DNA of 64,000 bases from positions 22,040 through 86,039 of the forward strand of contig NZ_FNDX01000026.1 of the NCBI RefSeq assembly GCF_900099765.1, written 5' to 3'. A program made the position numbers and the translations under genes. A model generated the notes under the pieces. The model saw only the letters and a program-made list of their open reading frames with translations. It was not told the DNA's origin and ran no database searches. Of the stretch, positions 1-9,247 are shown piece by piece (the first letter of the stretch is position 1; the number at the start of each line of letters is the position of its first letter). The stretch is from Paenibacillus typhae. Its GTDB lineage: Bacteria; Bacillota; Bacilli; Paenibacillales; Paenibacillaceae.

Positions 1-1918
1 GGCGGCAGCCCGCGAATCACTCAGCACCTTCCCTGCCCGTTCAGCCCGGCAGAAAGACGTCCTGTCCTTTCTGATTGAAATGGAGCAGATGCTGCCTATG
101 CCGATGAAGGATCTGCTGGCCATTCTGCAGGTTACAGCGGGTACGGTTAAGGCGCTGGAAGAAAAGGGCTACATTGAAATCAGTGAAATTGAAGTTTACC
201 GCGATCCTTACCGGGGCCGCGACTTTAAGCCAAGCTCACCTTTGCCGCTTACACCAGAACAGCAGAAGGTGTTTACACGGATAGCCCGGACGGTTGACGA
301 GCAGCAGCATGAGGTTTTTTTGCTGCACGGAGTAACCGGCAGTGGGAAAACAGAAATTTATCTGCAGTGTATTCAGCGTGCTGTGGATCAGGGCCGGCAG
401 GCTGTGGTGCTCGTCCCGGAAATTGCGTTGACCCCGCAGATGGTGGAACGGTTCAAGGGACGGTTCGGCAGCGGCGTAGCGGTTATGCACAGCCGTCTGT
501 CCGTCGGTGAACGCTATGACGAATGGCGCAAGATCAGGGAAGGCAAAGCAATGGTAGCCGTCGGAGCCCGTTCGGCGGTATTCGCCCCTTTTGCCAACCT
601 GGGGCTGATTATTATGGATGAAGAGCATGAATCCTCCTATAAGCAGGAGGAGAATCCGAAATACCATGCCCGCGATGTGGCTGTCCGCAGGGCAGAACAG
701 GGCGGGGCAGCGGTTATTCTTGGCTCTGCGACACCTTCACTGGAGAGCTACCATGCAGCAAGATCCCGGAGTGACATTCACTTCTCGCCGGTACTTCTGG
801 AAATGCCTACCCGTGCTCTTGGCAATGCATTGCCTAAGGTGCACGTGGTGGATATGCGGGACGAGCTGAAGGAAGGGAACCGTTCGATGTTCAGCCGCAG
901 ACTTCACGCTGCACTGGAGCGCAGGCTGGAGAAAGGGGAGCAGACCGTACTGCTCCTGAACCGCAGAGGCTTCTCCACCTTTGTCATGTGCCGCAGCTGC
1001 GGATATGTAGCCACCTGCCCTGACTGTGATATCTCGTTGACTTACCACAGCCGCAGCGACAATCTGCGCTGTCATTACTGCGGGCACGCAGAGTCCTCGC
1101 CAAAGCTCTGCCCGGAATGCGGCAGCGAGCATATCCGCTTCTTTGGGACAGGAACCCAGCGTGTGGAGGAGGAGCTGGGCAAGCTCTTTCCCGGAATCCG
1201 GGTCATCCGGATGGATGTGGATACGACAACAGAGAAGGGCTCGCATGAGAAGCTGCTGAACCAGTTCCGCGACAAAAAGGCCGACGTTCTGCTTGGCACG
1301 CAGATGGTAGCCAAGGGGCTGGATTTCCCGGATGTTACCCTTGTCGGAGTCATAACCGCAGATTCTGCATTGAATCTGCCGGACTTCCGGGCTGGTGAAA
1401 AGACCTTCCAGCTGCTTACCCAGGTAGCTGGAAGGGCCGGCAGACATCAGCTTCCAGGGGAAGTAGTCGTCCAGTCCTACACGCCCGAGCATTACTCGAT
1501 CGTGCATGCCAGCGGACATGATTATTACTCCTTCGTCCGCGAAGAGCTGAAGCACCGCAGAGCCCTGCATTACCCGCCGTACTGCAGGCTGATCCTCGTC
1601 ACCCTTTCGCACGAGCAGCTTCCGCTCCTTCTAAAGATGGCCGAGAATTATGCACTGAATCTGCAGGGACGGGCAAGGCAGCTCCGCTGGTTCGCCAGCC
1701 TGGACAAGCTGTCCGCGGATGCGCTTGACCTGCTGGGACCTGTCGCTTCACCGCTGCCCAAGCTGAAAGGAAGATACCGGTTCCAGTGTATTATCAAATG
1801 GCGTGGGGCAATCGATGCCATAGGGCTGGCCCGCCAGATAGCCGAGGAGCTGGAAGATTCGGTCCGCGACAACAATCTGCAGATCAGCATCGACGTAGAT
1901 CCGCAGATGTTGATGTAG
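1..1918 (+). CDS. priA: Primosomal protein N' (PriA helicase), 5'-truncated by the window edge
   Basis: Superfamily 2 DNA helicase that reloads the replisome at stalled forks. The frame is open from base 2, so the true start lies to the left; the first in-window ATG (80) gives 612 residues, against roughly 800 for Firmicute PriA, so the N-terminal DNA-binding part is missing. Visible: Walker A (GVTGSGKTE), the DEEH box of motif II, and the cysteine-rich zinc region with CRSC, CPDC, CHYC and CPEC pairs inserted in the helicase core, which is the PriA hallmark. The TQMVAKGLDFP and QVAGRAGR helicase motifs follow. The stop at 1918 is 62 bases before def, the same neighbour as in Bacillus. Confidence 0.96.
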   Translation, partial: AAARESLSTFPARSARQKDVLSFLIEMEQMLPMPMKDLLAILQVTAGTVKALEEKGYIEISEIEVYRDPYRGRDFKPSSPLPLTPEQQKVFTRIARTVDEQQHEVFLLHGVTGSGKTEIYLQCIQRAVDQGRQAVVLVPEIALTPQMVERFKGRFGSGVAVMHSRLSVGERYDEWRKIREGKAMVAVGARSAVFAPFANLGLIIMDEEHESSYKQEENPKYHARDVAVRRAEQGGAAVILGSATPSLESYHAARSRSDIHFSPVLLEMPTRALGNALPKVHVVDMRDELKEGNRSMFSRRLHAALERRLEKGEQTVLLLNRRGFSTFVMCRSCGYVATCPDCDISLTYHSRSDNLRCHYCGHAESSPKLCPECGSEHIRFFGTGTQRVEEELGKLFPGIRVIRMDVDTTTEKGSHEKLLNQFRDKKADVLLGTQMVAKGLDFPDVTLVGVITADSALNLPDFRAGEKTFQLLTQVAGRAGRHQLPGEVVVQSYTPEHYSIVHASGHDYYSFVREELKHRRALHYPPYCRLILVTLSHEQLPLLLKMAENYALNLQGRARQLRWFASLDKLSADALDLLGPVASPLPKLKGRYRFQCIIKWRGAIDAIGLARQIAEELEDSVRDNNLQISIDVDPQMLM

Positions 1919-1980
1919 CTTTATGGCGTGATACAATATAGAGAATATAGAACGTTCAGAACAAGGATGGTGTACGTGTA

Positions 1981-2466
1981 ATGGCAATCAGATTAATTGT
2001 AAAAGAACCGGATGAGGTATTGCACAAAACAGCGAAAGCTGTAACCAAAGTAACCCCGAATGTCCAGAAGCTTCTTGATGATATGGCGGATACGATGTAC
2101 GATGCGGAAGGGGTTGGCCTCGCTGCGCCGCAGGTAGGAATTCTGAAGCGTCTGATCGTTGTAGATGCCGATGAGGAGCACGGACTGATCAAGCTGATCA
2201 ATCCGGAAATCATAAGTACAGAAGGCGAACAGTTCGGACCGGAAGGCTGCCTGAGCATTCCGGGATTAAACGGCGATGTCCGCCGGGCAGAAACAGTAAC
2301 CGTACGTGGTCTTGACCGTGAAGGGAATGAGGTTACCATTACGGGCAGCGGTCTTCTGGCCCGCGCCTTCCAGCATGAAATTGACCATCTCAACGGAGTG
2401 CTGTTTACCGATATTGCCGAGAAGGTATATGAGTACACTGCTGAGCACAGTGAGTCCGGGGAGTGA
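1981..2466 (+). CDS. def: Peptide deformylase
   Basis: Removes the formyl group from the N-terminal methionine of new proteins. All three family motifs are present in the 161-residue product: GVGLAAPQVG (residues about 44-53), EGCLSIPG with the metal-ligand Cys89, and QHEIDHLNG with His131, Glu132 and His135. This is metal-dependent type 1-like spacing. The stop codon sits a few bases before the fmt start, so the two are likely translated together. Adjacent def-fmt is the usual pairing, because Fmt adds the formyl group that Def removes. Confidence 0.97.
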   Translation: MAIRLIVKEPDEVLHKTAKAVTKVTPNVQKLLDDMADTMYDAEGVGLAAPQVGILKRLIVVDADEEHGLIKLINPEIISTEGEQFGPEGCLSIPGLNGDVRRAETVTVRGLDREGNEVTITGSGLLARAFQHEIDHLNGVLFTDIAEKVYEYTAEHSESGE

Positions 2467-2471
2467 ACGGA

Positions 2472-3410
2472 ATGAAGATTGTATTCATGGGCACACCGGC
2501 TTTTGCCGTGCCTTCCCTGAAAATGCTTGTGGAGGAAGGCTATGATGTGGTGGCTGTAATCACACAGCCCGACCGGCCGCAGGGCCGCAAGAAGACGTTA
2601 ATGCCTACTCCGGTCAAGGAGGCTGCCCTATCGCTCGGGCTTCCGGTGCTGCAGCCGGAGCGCCTGCGCCGGCCGGAAGCGGTGGCTGAGCTTGCTGCCT
2701 ATGCTCCTGACCTGATTGTTACAGCCGCTTACGGCCAGATTCTGCCTAAAAGTGTGCTTGATCTGCCGCGCAACGGCTGCGTTAATGTCCATGGATCGTT
2801 GCTGCCGAAATACCGCGGGGGAGCGCCGATCCAGCGCTGTATTATCAACGGGGAGACGGTAACCGGTGTAACTTTGATGTATATGGCTGAAGGGCTGGAT
2901 ACCGGTGATATGATCTCCCGTGTCGAAGTACCGATTGGAGATGAGGACACCGCAGGTGATCTGTTTGAAAAGCTGAGCCTGGCCGGACGCGATCTGCTGA
3001 AGACGGAGATGCCGAAGCTGGCAGCGGGCCGAGTTGAAGCAGTGCAGCAGGATGACAATGAAGCTACTTATGCGCCAAACCTGAGCCGCGATGACGAGCG
3101 GATCGATTGGAATGCCGGCTCACGTGAAATCTACAACCGGATCCGGGGACTTGTCCCGTTCTCCGGGGCGTTCACCCTCTGGAACGGTGAAACCTTCAAG
3201 GTATGGTCGGCTGCTAAGCCTGCTGACCAGCAGACTGCAGCTTCCAAAGTGCCGGGCACTGTACTTGCAGTCAATGAGCGCGGTGTAGAGGTGAGCACCG
3301 GTGACGGGTCACTGCTGCTGACCTCTGTGCAGCCGGCAGGCAAAAAAGCAATGAGCGCCGGTGACTTCAGCCGCGGCGCGGCTATGAGTCCCGGGACGGT
3401 GCTGGGTTGA
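2472..3410 (+). CDS. fmt: Methionyl-tRNA formyltransferase
   Basis: Transfers a formyl group from 10-formyl-tetrahydrofolate to initiator Met-tRNA. The ATG at 2472 (MKIVFMGTPAFAV) is preferred over an upstream in-frame GTG at 2463 because GGGGAG at about 2458-2463 is well spaced from it, and because family members begin this way. The 312-residue protein shows the folate-binding SLLPKYRGGAPI segment, the catalytic Asn-His pair in VNVHGSLLP, and GLDTGD with the catalytic Asp. The C-terminal third is the tRNA-binding domain. It ends against rsmB, whose possible TTG start overlaps the fmt stop. Confidence 0.96.
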   Translation: MKIVFMGTPAFAVPSLKMLVEEGYDVVAVITQPDRPQGRKKTLMPTPVKEAALSLGLPVLQPERLRRPEAVAELAAYAPDLIVTAAYGQILPKSVLDLPRNGCVNVHGSLLPKYRGGAPIQRCIINGETVTGVTLMYMAEGLDTGDMISRVEVPIGDEDTAGDLFEKLSLAGRDLLKTEMPKLAAGRVEAVQQDDNEATYAPNLSRDDERIDWNAGSREIYNRIRGLVPFSGAFTLWNGETFKVWSAAKPADQQTAASKVPGTVLAVNERGVEVSTGDGSLLLTSVQPAGKKAMSAGDFSRGAAMSPGTVLG

Positions 3411-3418
3411 GCGCGGGC

Positions 3419-4900
3419 ATGAATGGAGGCGGGCCGGGACGCAGCGGACAGCGGCCCGGACGCTATGGCGATGCCGGCAGGCAGCAGGGTAGCCGTGTGC
3501 AAGGCGGGAGCGGAGCAGCCGGGAAGAGCACGGACAGGGGAACCCGTCCGGCAGCTTCATCCCGCGCTGTGGCGCTTGATGTACTGGTCCGGGTAGAGCA
3601 AGAGGGTGCCTACAGCAACCTTTTGCTGAACAGCAGCCTGCAGAAATCCGGACTCAGCCGTGAGGATTCCGGGCTGGCTACAGAGCTGGTATATGGTACT
3701 TTGTCCCGGTTGATTACACTGGATTACGTGCTTGAGGATTTTGTAAGCAAGGGCATTGCCAAGCTGACGCCCTGGGTGCGCAATCTGCTGCGGCTGAGCC
3801 TGTATCAGATCATGTATCTGGACCGTATTCCGCCGCATGCTGCCGTCAATGAGGCGGTTAATATAGCCAAAAAACGCGGCCATCAGGGCATCTCCGGGAT
3901 GGTTAACGGAGTATTGCGCAGCGTGCTGCGCGCCGGTGAGCTGCCGGTTCTGAAAAAGGGCCTAAGCGAAACTGAGCGGATCTCTATCCTCCACTCCCAT
4001 CCTTTATGGATGGTAGAGCGCTGGGCTGCCGAGTACGGCACCCAAACAGCAGAAGCGATGTGCGCCGCCAATAATGAACCGCCGGCTGTCAGCGTCCGGG
4101 TGAATACAACAATGATTAGCCGGCACAAGCTGCTTGAAGAGATGCAGGCGGCAGGACTGAATGCGGCTGCTTCAAGGTTAAGCCCATACGGTATCGTCGT
4201 TAAGGGAGCCGGCAATCTGGCATTAACCTCCTGGTATTCTGACGGGTATTTATCTGTCCAGGATGAAAGCTCCATGCTGGTTGCGGAAGCTGTCGCTCCG
4301 GAGCCTGGCATGAGAGTCCTCGACTGCTGCGCTGCCCCTGGCGGCAAAAGCGCCCATATGGGCGAACTGATGAAGGACGACGGCTATATCTATGCCAACG
4401 ATCTTCATGCCCACAAGGCCAAGCTGATCTCTGATCAGGCAGCGCGCCTTGGGCTGGACTGCATCACGACAGGCAGCGCAGATGCGCTTGAGCTTGCCGG
4501 TAAGCTGCCGGCGGAGTCGTTTGACCGGATTCTGCTGGATGCCCCGTGCTCCGGGCTCGGGGTAATCCGGCGCAAGCCGGATCTCAAATGGCGTAAGCAG
4601 CCGGAGGATGTGGACAGCATTGCCGGTCTACAGGCAGAGCTGCTGCAGTCCGTCTCCAGGCTGTTGAAGCCCGGAGGAGTGCTGGTCTACAGCACCTGCA
4701 CAACGGAGCAGGCGGAGAACAGGGCAATTGTGTCCGCATTTCTGAAGCGGAATCCGGACTTCGTTCCGGTAAGCTTCAGTTCCCCGGTGTGGGAGCGGAC
4801 CAAGGATACGGCGCTTGCTGCCGGCGACGGCATTCAGCTGCTGCCGCAGCATTTCGGAAGCGACGGATTTTATATCGCCCGTCTGCAGCGACTCTTGTAA
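3419..4900 (+). CDS. rsmB: 16S rRNA (cytosine-967-C5)-methyltransferase
   Basis: SAM-dependent methylation of a cytosine in 16S rRNA. The product is about 493 residues: a Gly/Arg/Ser-rich, probably disordered N-terminus of about 45 residues, an NusB-like RNA-binding domain (about 45-175), then the methyltransferase fold with SAM motif LDCCAAPGGKS near residue 300, the PC motif DAPCSGLG near 374 and the catalytic-cysteine motif YSTCTT near 423. The start is uncertain: ATG at 3419 or TTG at 3407 overlapping the fmt stop; neither has a strong ribosome binding site. The basic tail at the N-terminus is longer than in Bacillus RsmB. Confidence 0.93.
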   Translation: MNGGGPGRSGQRPGRYGDAGRQQGSRVQGGSGAAGKSTDRGTRPAASSRAVALDVLVRVEQEGAYSNLLLNSSLQKSGLSREDSGLATELVYGTLSRLITLDYVLEDFVSKGIAKLTPWVRNLLRLSLYQIMYLDRIPPHAAVNEAVNIAKKRGHQGISGMVNGVLRSVLRAGELPVLKKGLSETERISILHSHPLWMVERWAAEYGTQTAEAMCAANNEPPAVSVRVNTTMISRHKLLEEMQAAGLNAAASRLSPYGIVVKGAGNLALTSWYSDGYLSVQDESSMLVAEAVAPEPGMRVLDCCAAPGGKSAHMGELMKDDGYIYANDLHAHKAKLISDQAARLGLDCITTGSADALELAGKLPAESFDRILLDAPCSGLGVIRRKPDLKWRKQPEDVDSIAGLQAELLQSVSRLLKPGGVLVYSTCTTEQAENRAIVSAFLKRNPDFVPVSFSSPVWERTKDTALAAGDGIQLLPQHFGSDGFYIARLQRLL

Positions 4901-4935
4901 GTTAGCAGAACGGCTGAATGAATTTTAACAGAGGT

Positions 4936-4974
4936 CCCGCCCGCAGATTCTGGTGCGCGGCGGGCTTCTCTTTT
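4936..4974 (+). terminator. Probable rho-independent terminator after rsmB
   Basis: GC-rich stem CCCGCCCGC / GCGGCGGG with one bulged base, followed by a T-rich run (cttctctttt). It separates the priA-rsmB cluster from rlmN. Confidence 0.6.
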
Positions 4975-5069
4975 ACCGTCTCTGAATTTTGTGTTAAAAT
5001 AGGAAGAATGAGAAATAATACGCATATCCTTGAGAATATAATTTGATGAAAGAACAGGTGCTAATAATA

Positions 5070-6110
5070 ATGAAACCTTTAATATATGATTTTACTTTGG
5101 AAGAATTGCAGCAGTGGGCAAAGGACAACGGAGAACCGGCTTTCCGCGGGGGACAGATCTTTGACTGGCTCTACGTCAAGCGGGTTAATGATTTTGAGTC
5201 GATGAGCAATCTGTCCAAGGCGCTGCGTGCAAAGCTGGATGAACAGTTCAGAATCAACGCCCTGACTGAAATTACAAAGCTGGAGTCCAAGGACGGAACA
5301 GTGAAGTTCCTGTTTGGCCTGCATGATGATCATGCAATCGAAACAGTTATTATGAAACACAATTACGGTAACAGCGTATGTGTGACGACTCAGGTAGGCT
5401 GCCGGATCGGCTGTACGTTCTGCGCCTCCACGCTGGGCGGGCTCAAGCGCGACCTGACTGCCGGTGAAATTGTTGCCCAGGTGGTCCGCTCCCAGCAAAT
5501 TCTGGATGCCCGAGGCGAGCGTGTCAGCAGTATCGTAATCATGGGTACAGGCGAGCCGTTCGAGAATTACGATGCTACCATGAGATTCCTGCGGCTGATG
5601 ATCCATGAAAAAGGGCTGAATATTGGACAACGGCACATCACCGTCTCTACAAGCGGTATCGTACCAAACATCTACAAATTCGCCGATGAAGACACCCAGA
5701 TCAATCTCGCGATTTCGATCCATGCGCCTAATGATGCGCTGCGCTCCAAGCTGATGCCGGTTAACCGGCGTTACCCGTTTGACGATGTAATTGAATCACT
5801 GCGCTACTATCAGGCTAAGACAGGCCGCCGCATCAGCTTCGAATATGCTCTGATCGGCGGGGTCAATGACCAGCCTGAGCATGCCAGGGAGCTGGCCGGT
5901 GTTCTCAAGACGATGCTGTGCCACGTCAACCTGATTCCGGTTAACCATGTGCCGGAGCGCAAGTACGTGCGGACTTCCCGCAATGATATTTTTGAATTTC
6001 AGCGTATTCTGGCCGACCATGGCGTGAACGTGACAATCCGCCGTGAGCAGGGCCATGATATTGCGGCCGCATGCGGACAGCTGCGCGCCAAACATATGGA
6101 GTTGGGGTGA
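5070..6110 (+). CDS. rlmN: 23S rRNA (adenine-2503-C2)-methyltransferase, radical SAM
   Basis: Methylates A2503 of 23S rRNA, and A37 of some tRNAs, using a radical SAM mechanism. The cluster-binding motif CRIGCTFC is clear, followed by the GTGEPFENYD loop and, near the C-terminus, the catalytic cysteine in AAACGQL. I take ATG 5070 (MKPLIYDF), preceded by AGGTG at 5056-5060; an in-frame ATG at 5046 and TTG at 5043 would add eight or nine residues. 346 residues fits the family. It is followed six bases later by prpC, as in Bacillus. Confidence 0.95.
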   Translation: MKPLIYDFTLEELQQWAKDNGEPAFRGGQIFDWLYVKRVNDFESMSNLSKALRAKLDEQFRINALTEITKLESKDGTVKFLFGLHDDHAIETVIMKHNYGNSVCVTTQVGCRIGCTFCASTLGGLKRDLTAGEIVAQVVRSQQILDARGERVSSIVIMGTGEPFENYDATMRFLRLMIHEKGLNIGQRHITVSTSGIVPNIYKFADEDTQINLAISIHAPNDALRSKLMPVNRRYPFDDVIESLRYYQAKTGRRISFEYALIGGVNDQPEHARELAGVLKTMLCHVNLIPVNHVPERKYVRTSRNDIFEFQRILADHGVNVTIRREQGHDIAAACGQLRAKHMELG

Positions 6111-6116
6111 GGATAT

Positions 6117-6893
6117 TTGATCAGAACAGTTCATGCCAGCGATGTCGGACGGGTACGTACCGTCAATGAGGATTCGGTCTGGATAGGCGCCACGCGCCAC
6201 GGTTATACCCTTGGTATTATCGCCGATGGGATGGGGGGGCATCTGGCCGGAGATACGGCCAGCCGGCTTGCTCTGGAGACCATGCGGAACACGCTGGACG
6301 ATTTGCCGCCTGAAAAGGCGGGCGCAGAGCTCGGTGAAGCACTGTCTTCCGCAATCATTGCAGCCAACCGTACGGTCTTTATTGAGTCATCCCGTGATGA
6401 GAAGTACCATAACATGGGGACTACTGTCGTTGCGGCTTTGCTTAACGGGGCTGAAGGTTATATCGGCCATATCGGGGACAGCAGAGCTTATCTAATCAAA
6501 GACAGTGCCGCAATTCAGTTAACCGAGGATCATACACTGGTCAATGAGCTGTTCAAGAACGGCCAGATCAGCCTGGAGGAGCTCGGCAGCCATCCGCGCC
6601 GCAATGTGCTGCTCAGGGCATTGGGAACGGATGCCGAGGTAGAGGCGGATTTGGCTCCTGTAAGCCTTGCTCCAGGTGAGCTGCTGCTGCTGTGCAGTGA
6701 CGGTTTGAGCAATTTTGTCAGCCAGGAGCATCTGGGCAAGGTCGCGGGCATCCATGAGATTCCTTTAGAGGAAAGAGCGGACCGCTTACTTCAACTGGCA
6801 TTGCTTGCCGGTGGCGGCGATAATATCAGCGTCGCTATGTTAGAACATCAAGGAGAGGCCGCTGTGCCCGAGACAAAGGAGTGGAACAGATGA
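6117..6893 (+). CDS. prpC: PP2C-type protein phosphatase PrpC/Stp
   Basis: Metal-dependent Ser/Thr phosphatase that opposes the PrkC kinase. Motifs run in PP2C order: VRTVNEDS, DGMGGHLAGD (metal-binding Asp), GDSRAYL, DHTLVNEL, CSDGLSNFV and GGDNISVAML. 258 residues, soluble, no membrane segment. Translation starts at TTG 6117, supported by GGGGTGAGG just upstream; no ATG is well placed. Its stop overlaps the kinase start in an ATGA arrangement (6890-6893), a sign of translational coupling, so phosphatase and kinase are made together. Confidence 0.96.
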   Translation: MIRTVHASDVGRVRTVNEDSVWIGATRHGYTLGIIADGMGGHLAGDTASRLALETMRNTLDDLPPEKAGAELGEALSSAIIAANRTVFIESSRDEKYHNMGTTVVAALLNGAEGYIGHIGDSRAYLIKDSAAIQLTEDHTLVNELFKNGQISLEELGSHPRRNVLLRALGTDAEVEADLAPVSLAPGELLLLCSDGLSNFVSQEHLGKVAGIHEIPLEERADRLLQLALLAGGGDNISVAMLEHQGEAAVPETKEWNR

Positions 6894-9130
6894 TCGGTCA
6901 CGAATTGGGCGGCCGTTACCAAGTCATCGAGCGGATCGGGGGAGGGGGCATGGCGCTTGTCTACAGAGCCCATGACATCCTGCTTAACCGGAACGTCGCC
7001 ATAAAAGTACTGAGAAACCAGTTTGTGCATGATGAGGAGTTCATCCGCCGCTTCCGGCGGGAGGCGCAGTCTGCCGCCTCCTTGTCGCATCCCAACGTGG
7101 TCAGCATCTACGATGTAGGCCAGGAAGAGGATGTGCATTATATTGTTATGGAATATGTGGAAGGCAAGAACCTGAACGAGATCATCAAAGAACGGGCACC
7201 GCTTCAGGTAGATGAAGCCATAAGGATCGCATCCCAGATTTGCGATGCGCTGGATCATGCCCATCAGAACCAGATCATCCACCGGGATATCAAGCCTCAT
7301 AACATTCTGATCGGCCGTAACGGGAGGGTCAAAGTAACAGATTTCGGAATTGCCCGTGCGGTTACTTCGACCACCATAACGCAGACAGGCTCGGTAGTAG
7401 GCTCAGTGCACTATTTTTCACCGGAGCATGCCAAGGGGGTAACGACTGGAGAGAAGTCCGATCTGTATTCACTCGGCATTGTACTCTATCAGATGTTAAC
7501 CGGTGTGCTGCCTTTCTTGGGCGAAAGCCCGATCAGCGTAGCGCTCAAGCATCTGCAGGAGGAATTTGAGGAGCCGCGTGTGCTGAATCCGCTGATCCCG
7601 CAGAGCGTTGAGAATGTAATCCTGCGTTCCATGCGCAAAAATCCGGACGAGCGCTATCAGTCGGCTAAGCAGATGCTCCATGATCTGGAGACCTGCCTGC
7701 TGCCGGAACGGCGCAGTGAGGCCAAGGCATCCTTTCATGATGACGATGATGAAGAACGGACCCGGATTATTCCGGCAATCAAGCCTATCCAGCATACATT
7801 GGGCAGCCGCAGCGGAGGCGGAGACGAACGGATGCGCCGGATTGAGGATGATGAGGAGGTTCCGGTCCAGCCGAAAGGGAAGCGGAAGTGGGGCATGCCG
7901 GCATTATGGGTCGGCTTAACGCTGCTCCTGCTGATTGCAATGGGCAGTGTGGCCTGGTATGTCAGGTCACAGCTGGTTGTTGCAGAAGTAACCGTACCTA
8001 ACGTAACTAACCATTCGCTTGAAGAGGCGACTGCGATGCTTGACGAAATCGGGCTTATAGTGGAAGACCCGGTTGTGCAGCAGTACAATCCTAACTATGG
8101 AGAGAATGTCGTCTGGGAGCAGAATAAGAAGGAAGGCACTGTGGTCAAGGAAGGCACTCACATTATTCTTACGGTTAGTACGGCCAAGCCAACTTCGAAT
8201 GTGCCGAAGCTTACCGGCGGAACTTATGAGGATGCTGTAAAAGCGCTGGTTGCGGATGGTGTTGACCAAAGCCGGATCAGCCAGGACCCTCGGTTCAGCG
8301 AAGACTTTCCTGAAGGCCAGGTTATCGGCTCAGAGCCGGCTGAAGGCAGCGAATATGATCCGGATACAGCCTCGTTTGTTATATTTGTCAGCAAAGGCCA
8401 GGAGAGCAAGCCGATGCCTGACCTGACGAACAAGACACAGAAGGAAGCCAAGGCCATCCTGGAAGAGATGGGGCTGGTTCTGGATGAAGTCAGCGAGGAT
8501 ACCAGCTATTCTGTCGAAAAAGGAAAAATAACCAAGCAGTGGCCTTATGAGCAGGGGGATCTGGTATCCCCGGGCGATAAGATCTCTGTATCTGTAAGTA
8601 CCGGATACCCGCCGGAAGCGCTGAATTATACGTTCAACGTGCCGGTGGCGCCATCCAGTGAAGGCAAAAAGACCAAAATCCGGATTGTCTTTTCCGATGC
8701 CCGCAATGATGGCGAGCCTCAGGAATGGGGGACACGGACAATTGCCAAGAGTCAGGTGCTGTCCGTGAATCTGGTCCTGGCACCGAATAAGGACGGTGCG
8801 GTTTCCATTTATCAGGACGGTGAATACATCGAAGCCTTTGAAGTCCGCTATTCCGATGCGAAGAATGGTACGGTACAACAGCCTGAGCCGCCTGCAACCC
8901 AGACACCTGAGCCGACCGTTGCGCCAACCCAGGCACCGCCTGAGCCGACAATCGAGCCGGAGATTCTTCCGCCGGATTCCGGAGAAGGAGAGAATACGGG
9001 TGACGCAGACCAGACCGGATTTCTGACAGAGGATGCGGTCCAGGCCAAGCAGGCTGGGAATGGTAAAGGCAATGGCAAAGGCAATGGAAATGGAAATGGT
9101 AATAATAAAGACAAGAGCAAAGACCATTAA
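6890..9130 (+). CDS. prkC: PASTA-domain Ser/Thr protein kinase PrkC
   Basis: Membrane kinase that senses peptidoglycan fragments and controls germination, growth and cell-wall enzymes. ATG 6890 is chosen over GTG 6881 because AAAGGAG (6875-6881) is correctly spaced. The order is kinase domain 1-270 (Lys39, HRD 131-133, DFG 151-153, Thr-rich activation loop), acidic linker, one transmembrane helix at about 334-357, three PASTA repeats at about 366-577, a further beta-rich extracellular domain, a Pro/Thr/Glu linker and a low-complexity Gly-Asn-Lys tail. The tail, made of near-identical GKGN and GNGN units, is longer than I recall for Bacillus PrkC. Confidence 0.96.
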   Translation: MIGHELGGRYQVIERIGGGGMALVYRAHDILLNRNVAIKVLRNQFVHDEEFIRRFRREAQSAASLSHPNVVSIYDVGQEEDVHYIVMEYVEGKNLNEIIKERAPLQVDEAIRIASQICDALDHAHQNQIIHRDIKPHNILIGRNGRVKVTDFGIARAVTSTTITQTGSVVGSVHYFSPEHAKGVTTGEKSDLYSLGIVLYQMLTGVLPFLGESPISVALKHLQEEFEEPRVLNPLIPQSVENVILRSMRKNPDERYQSAKQMLHDLETCLLPERRSEAKASFHDDDDEERTRIIPAIKPIQHTLGSRSGGGDERMRRIEDDEEVPVQPKGKRKWGMPALWVGLTLLLLIAMGSVAWYVRSQLVVAEVTVPNVTNHSLEEATAMLDEIGLIVEDPVVQQYNPNYGENVVWEQNKKEGTVVKEGTHIILTVSTAKPTSNVPKLTGGTYEDAVKALVADGVDQSRISQDPRFSEDFPEGQVIGSEPAEGSEYDPDTASFVIFVSKGQESKPMPDLTNKTQKEAKAILEEMGLVLDEVSEDTSYSVEKGKITKQWPYEQGDLVSPGDKISVSVSTGYPPEALNYTFNVPVAPSSEGKKTKIRIVFSDARNDGEPQEWGTRTIAKSQVLSVNLVLAPNKDGAVSIYQDGEYIEAFEVRYSDAKNGTVQQPEPPATQTPEPTVAPTQAPPEPTIEPEILPPDSGEGENTGDADQTGFLTEDAVQAKQAGNGKGNGKGNGNGNGNNKDKSKDH

Positions 9131-9247
9131 CAGAGATAAGCTGCAGTCATACCTGTACAACAGGGCCGGCTGCAGCAGCAGGGTGACCCGGGTTGAATCT
9201 AAGCTTGGGTCATTTGTGCAAAATCAGGAGAGGAAGGCTCATTATGT

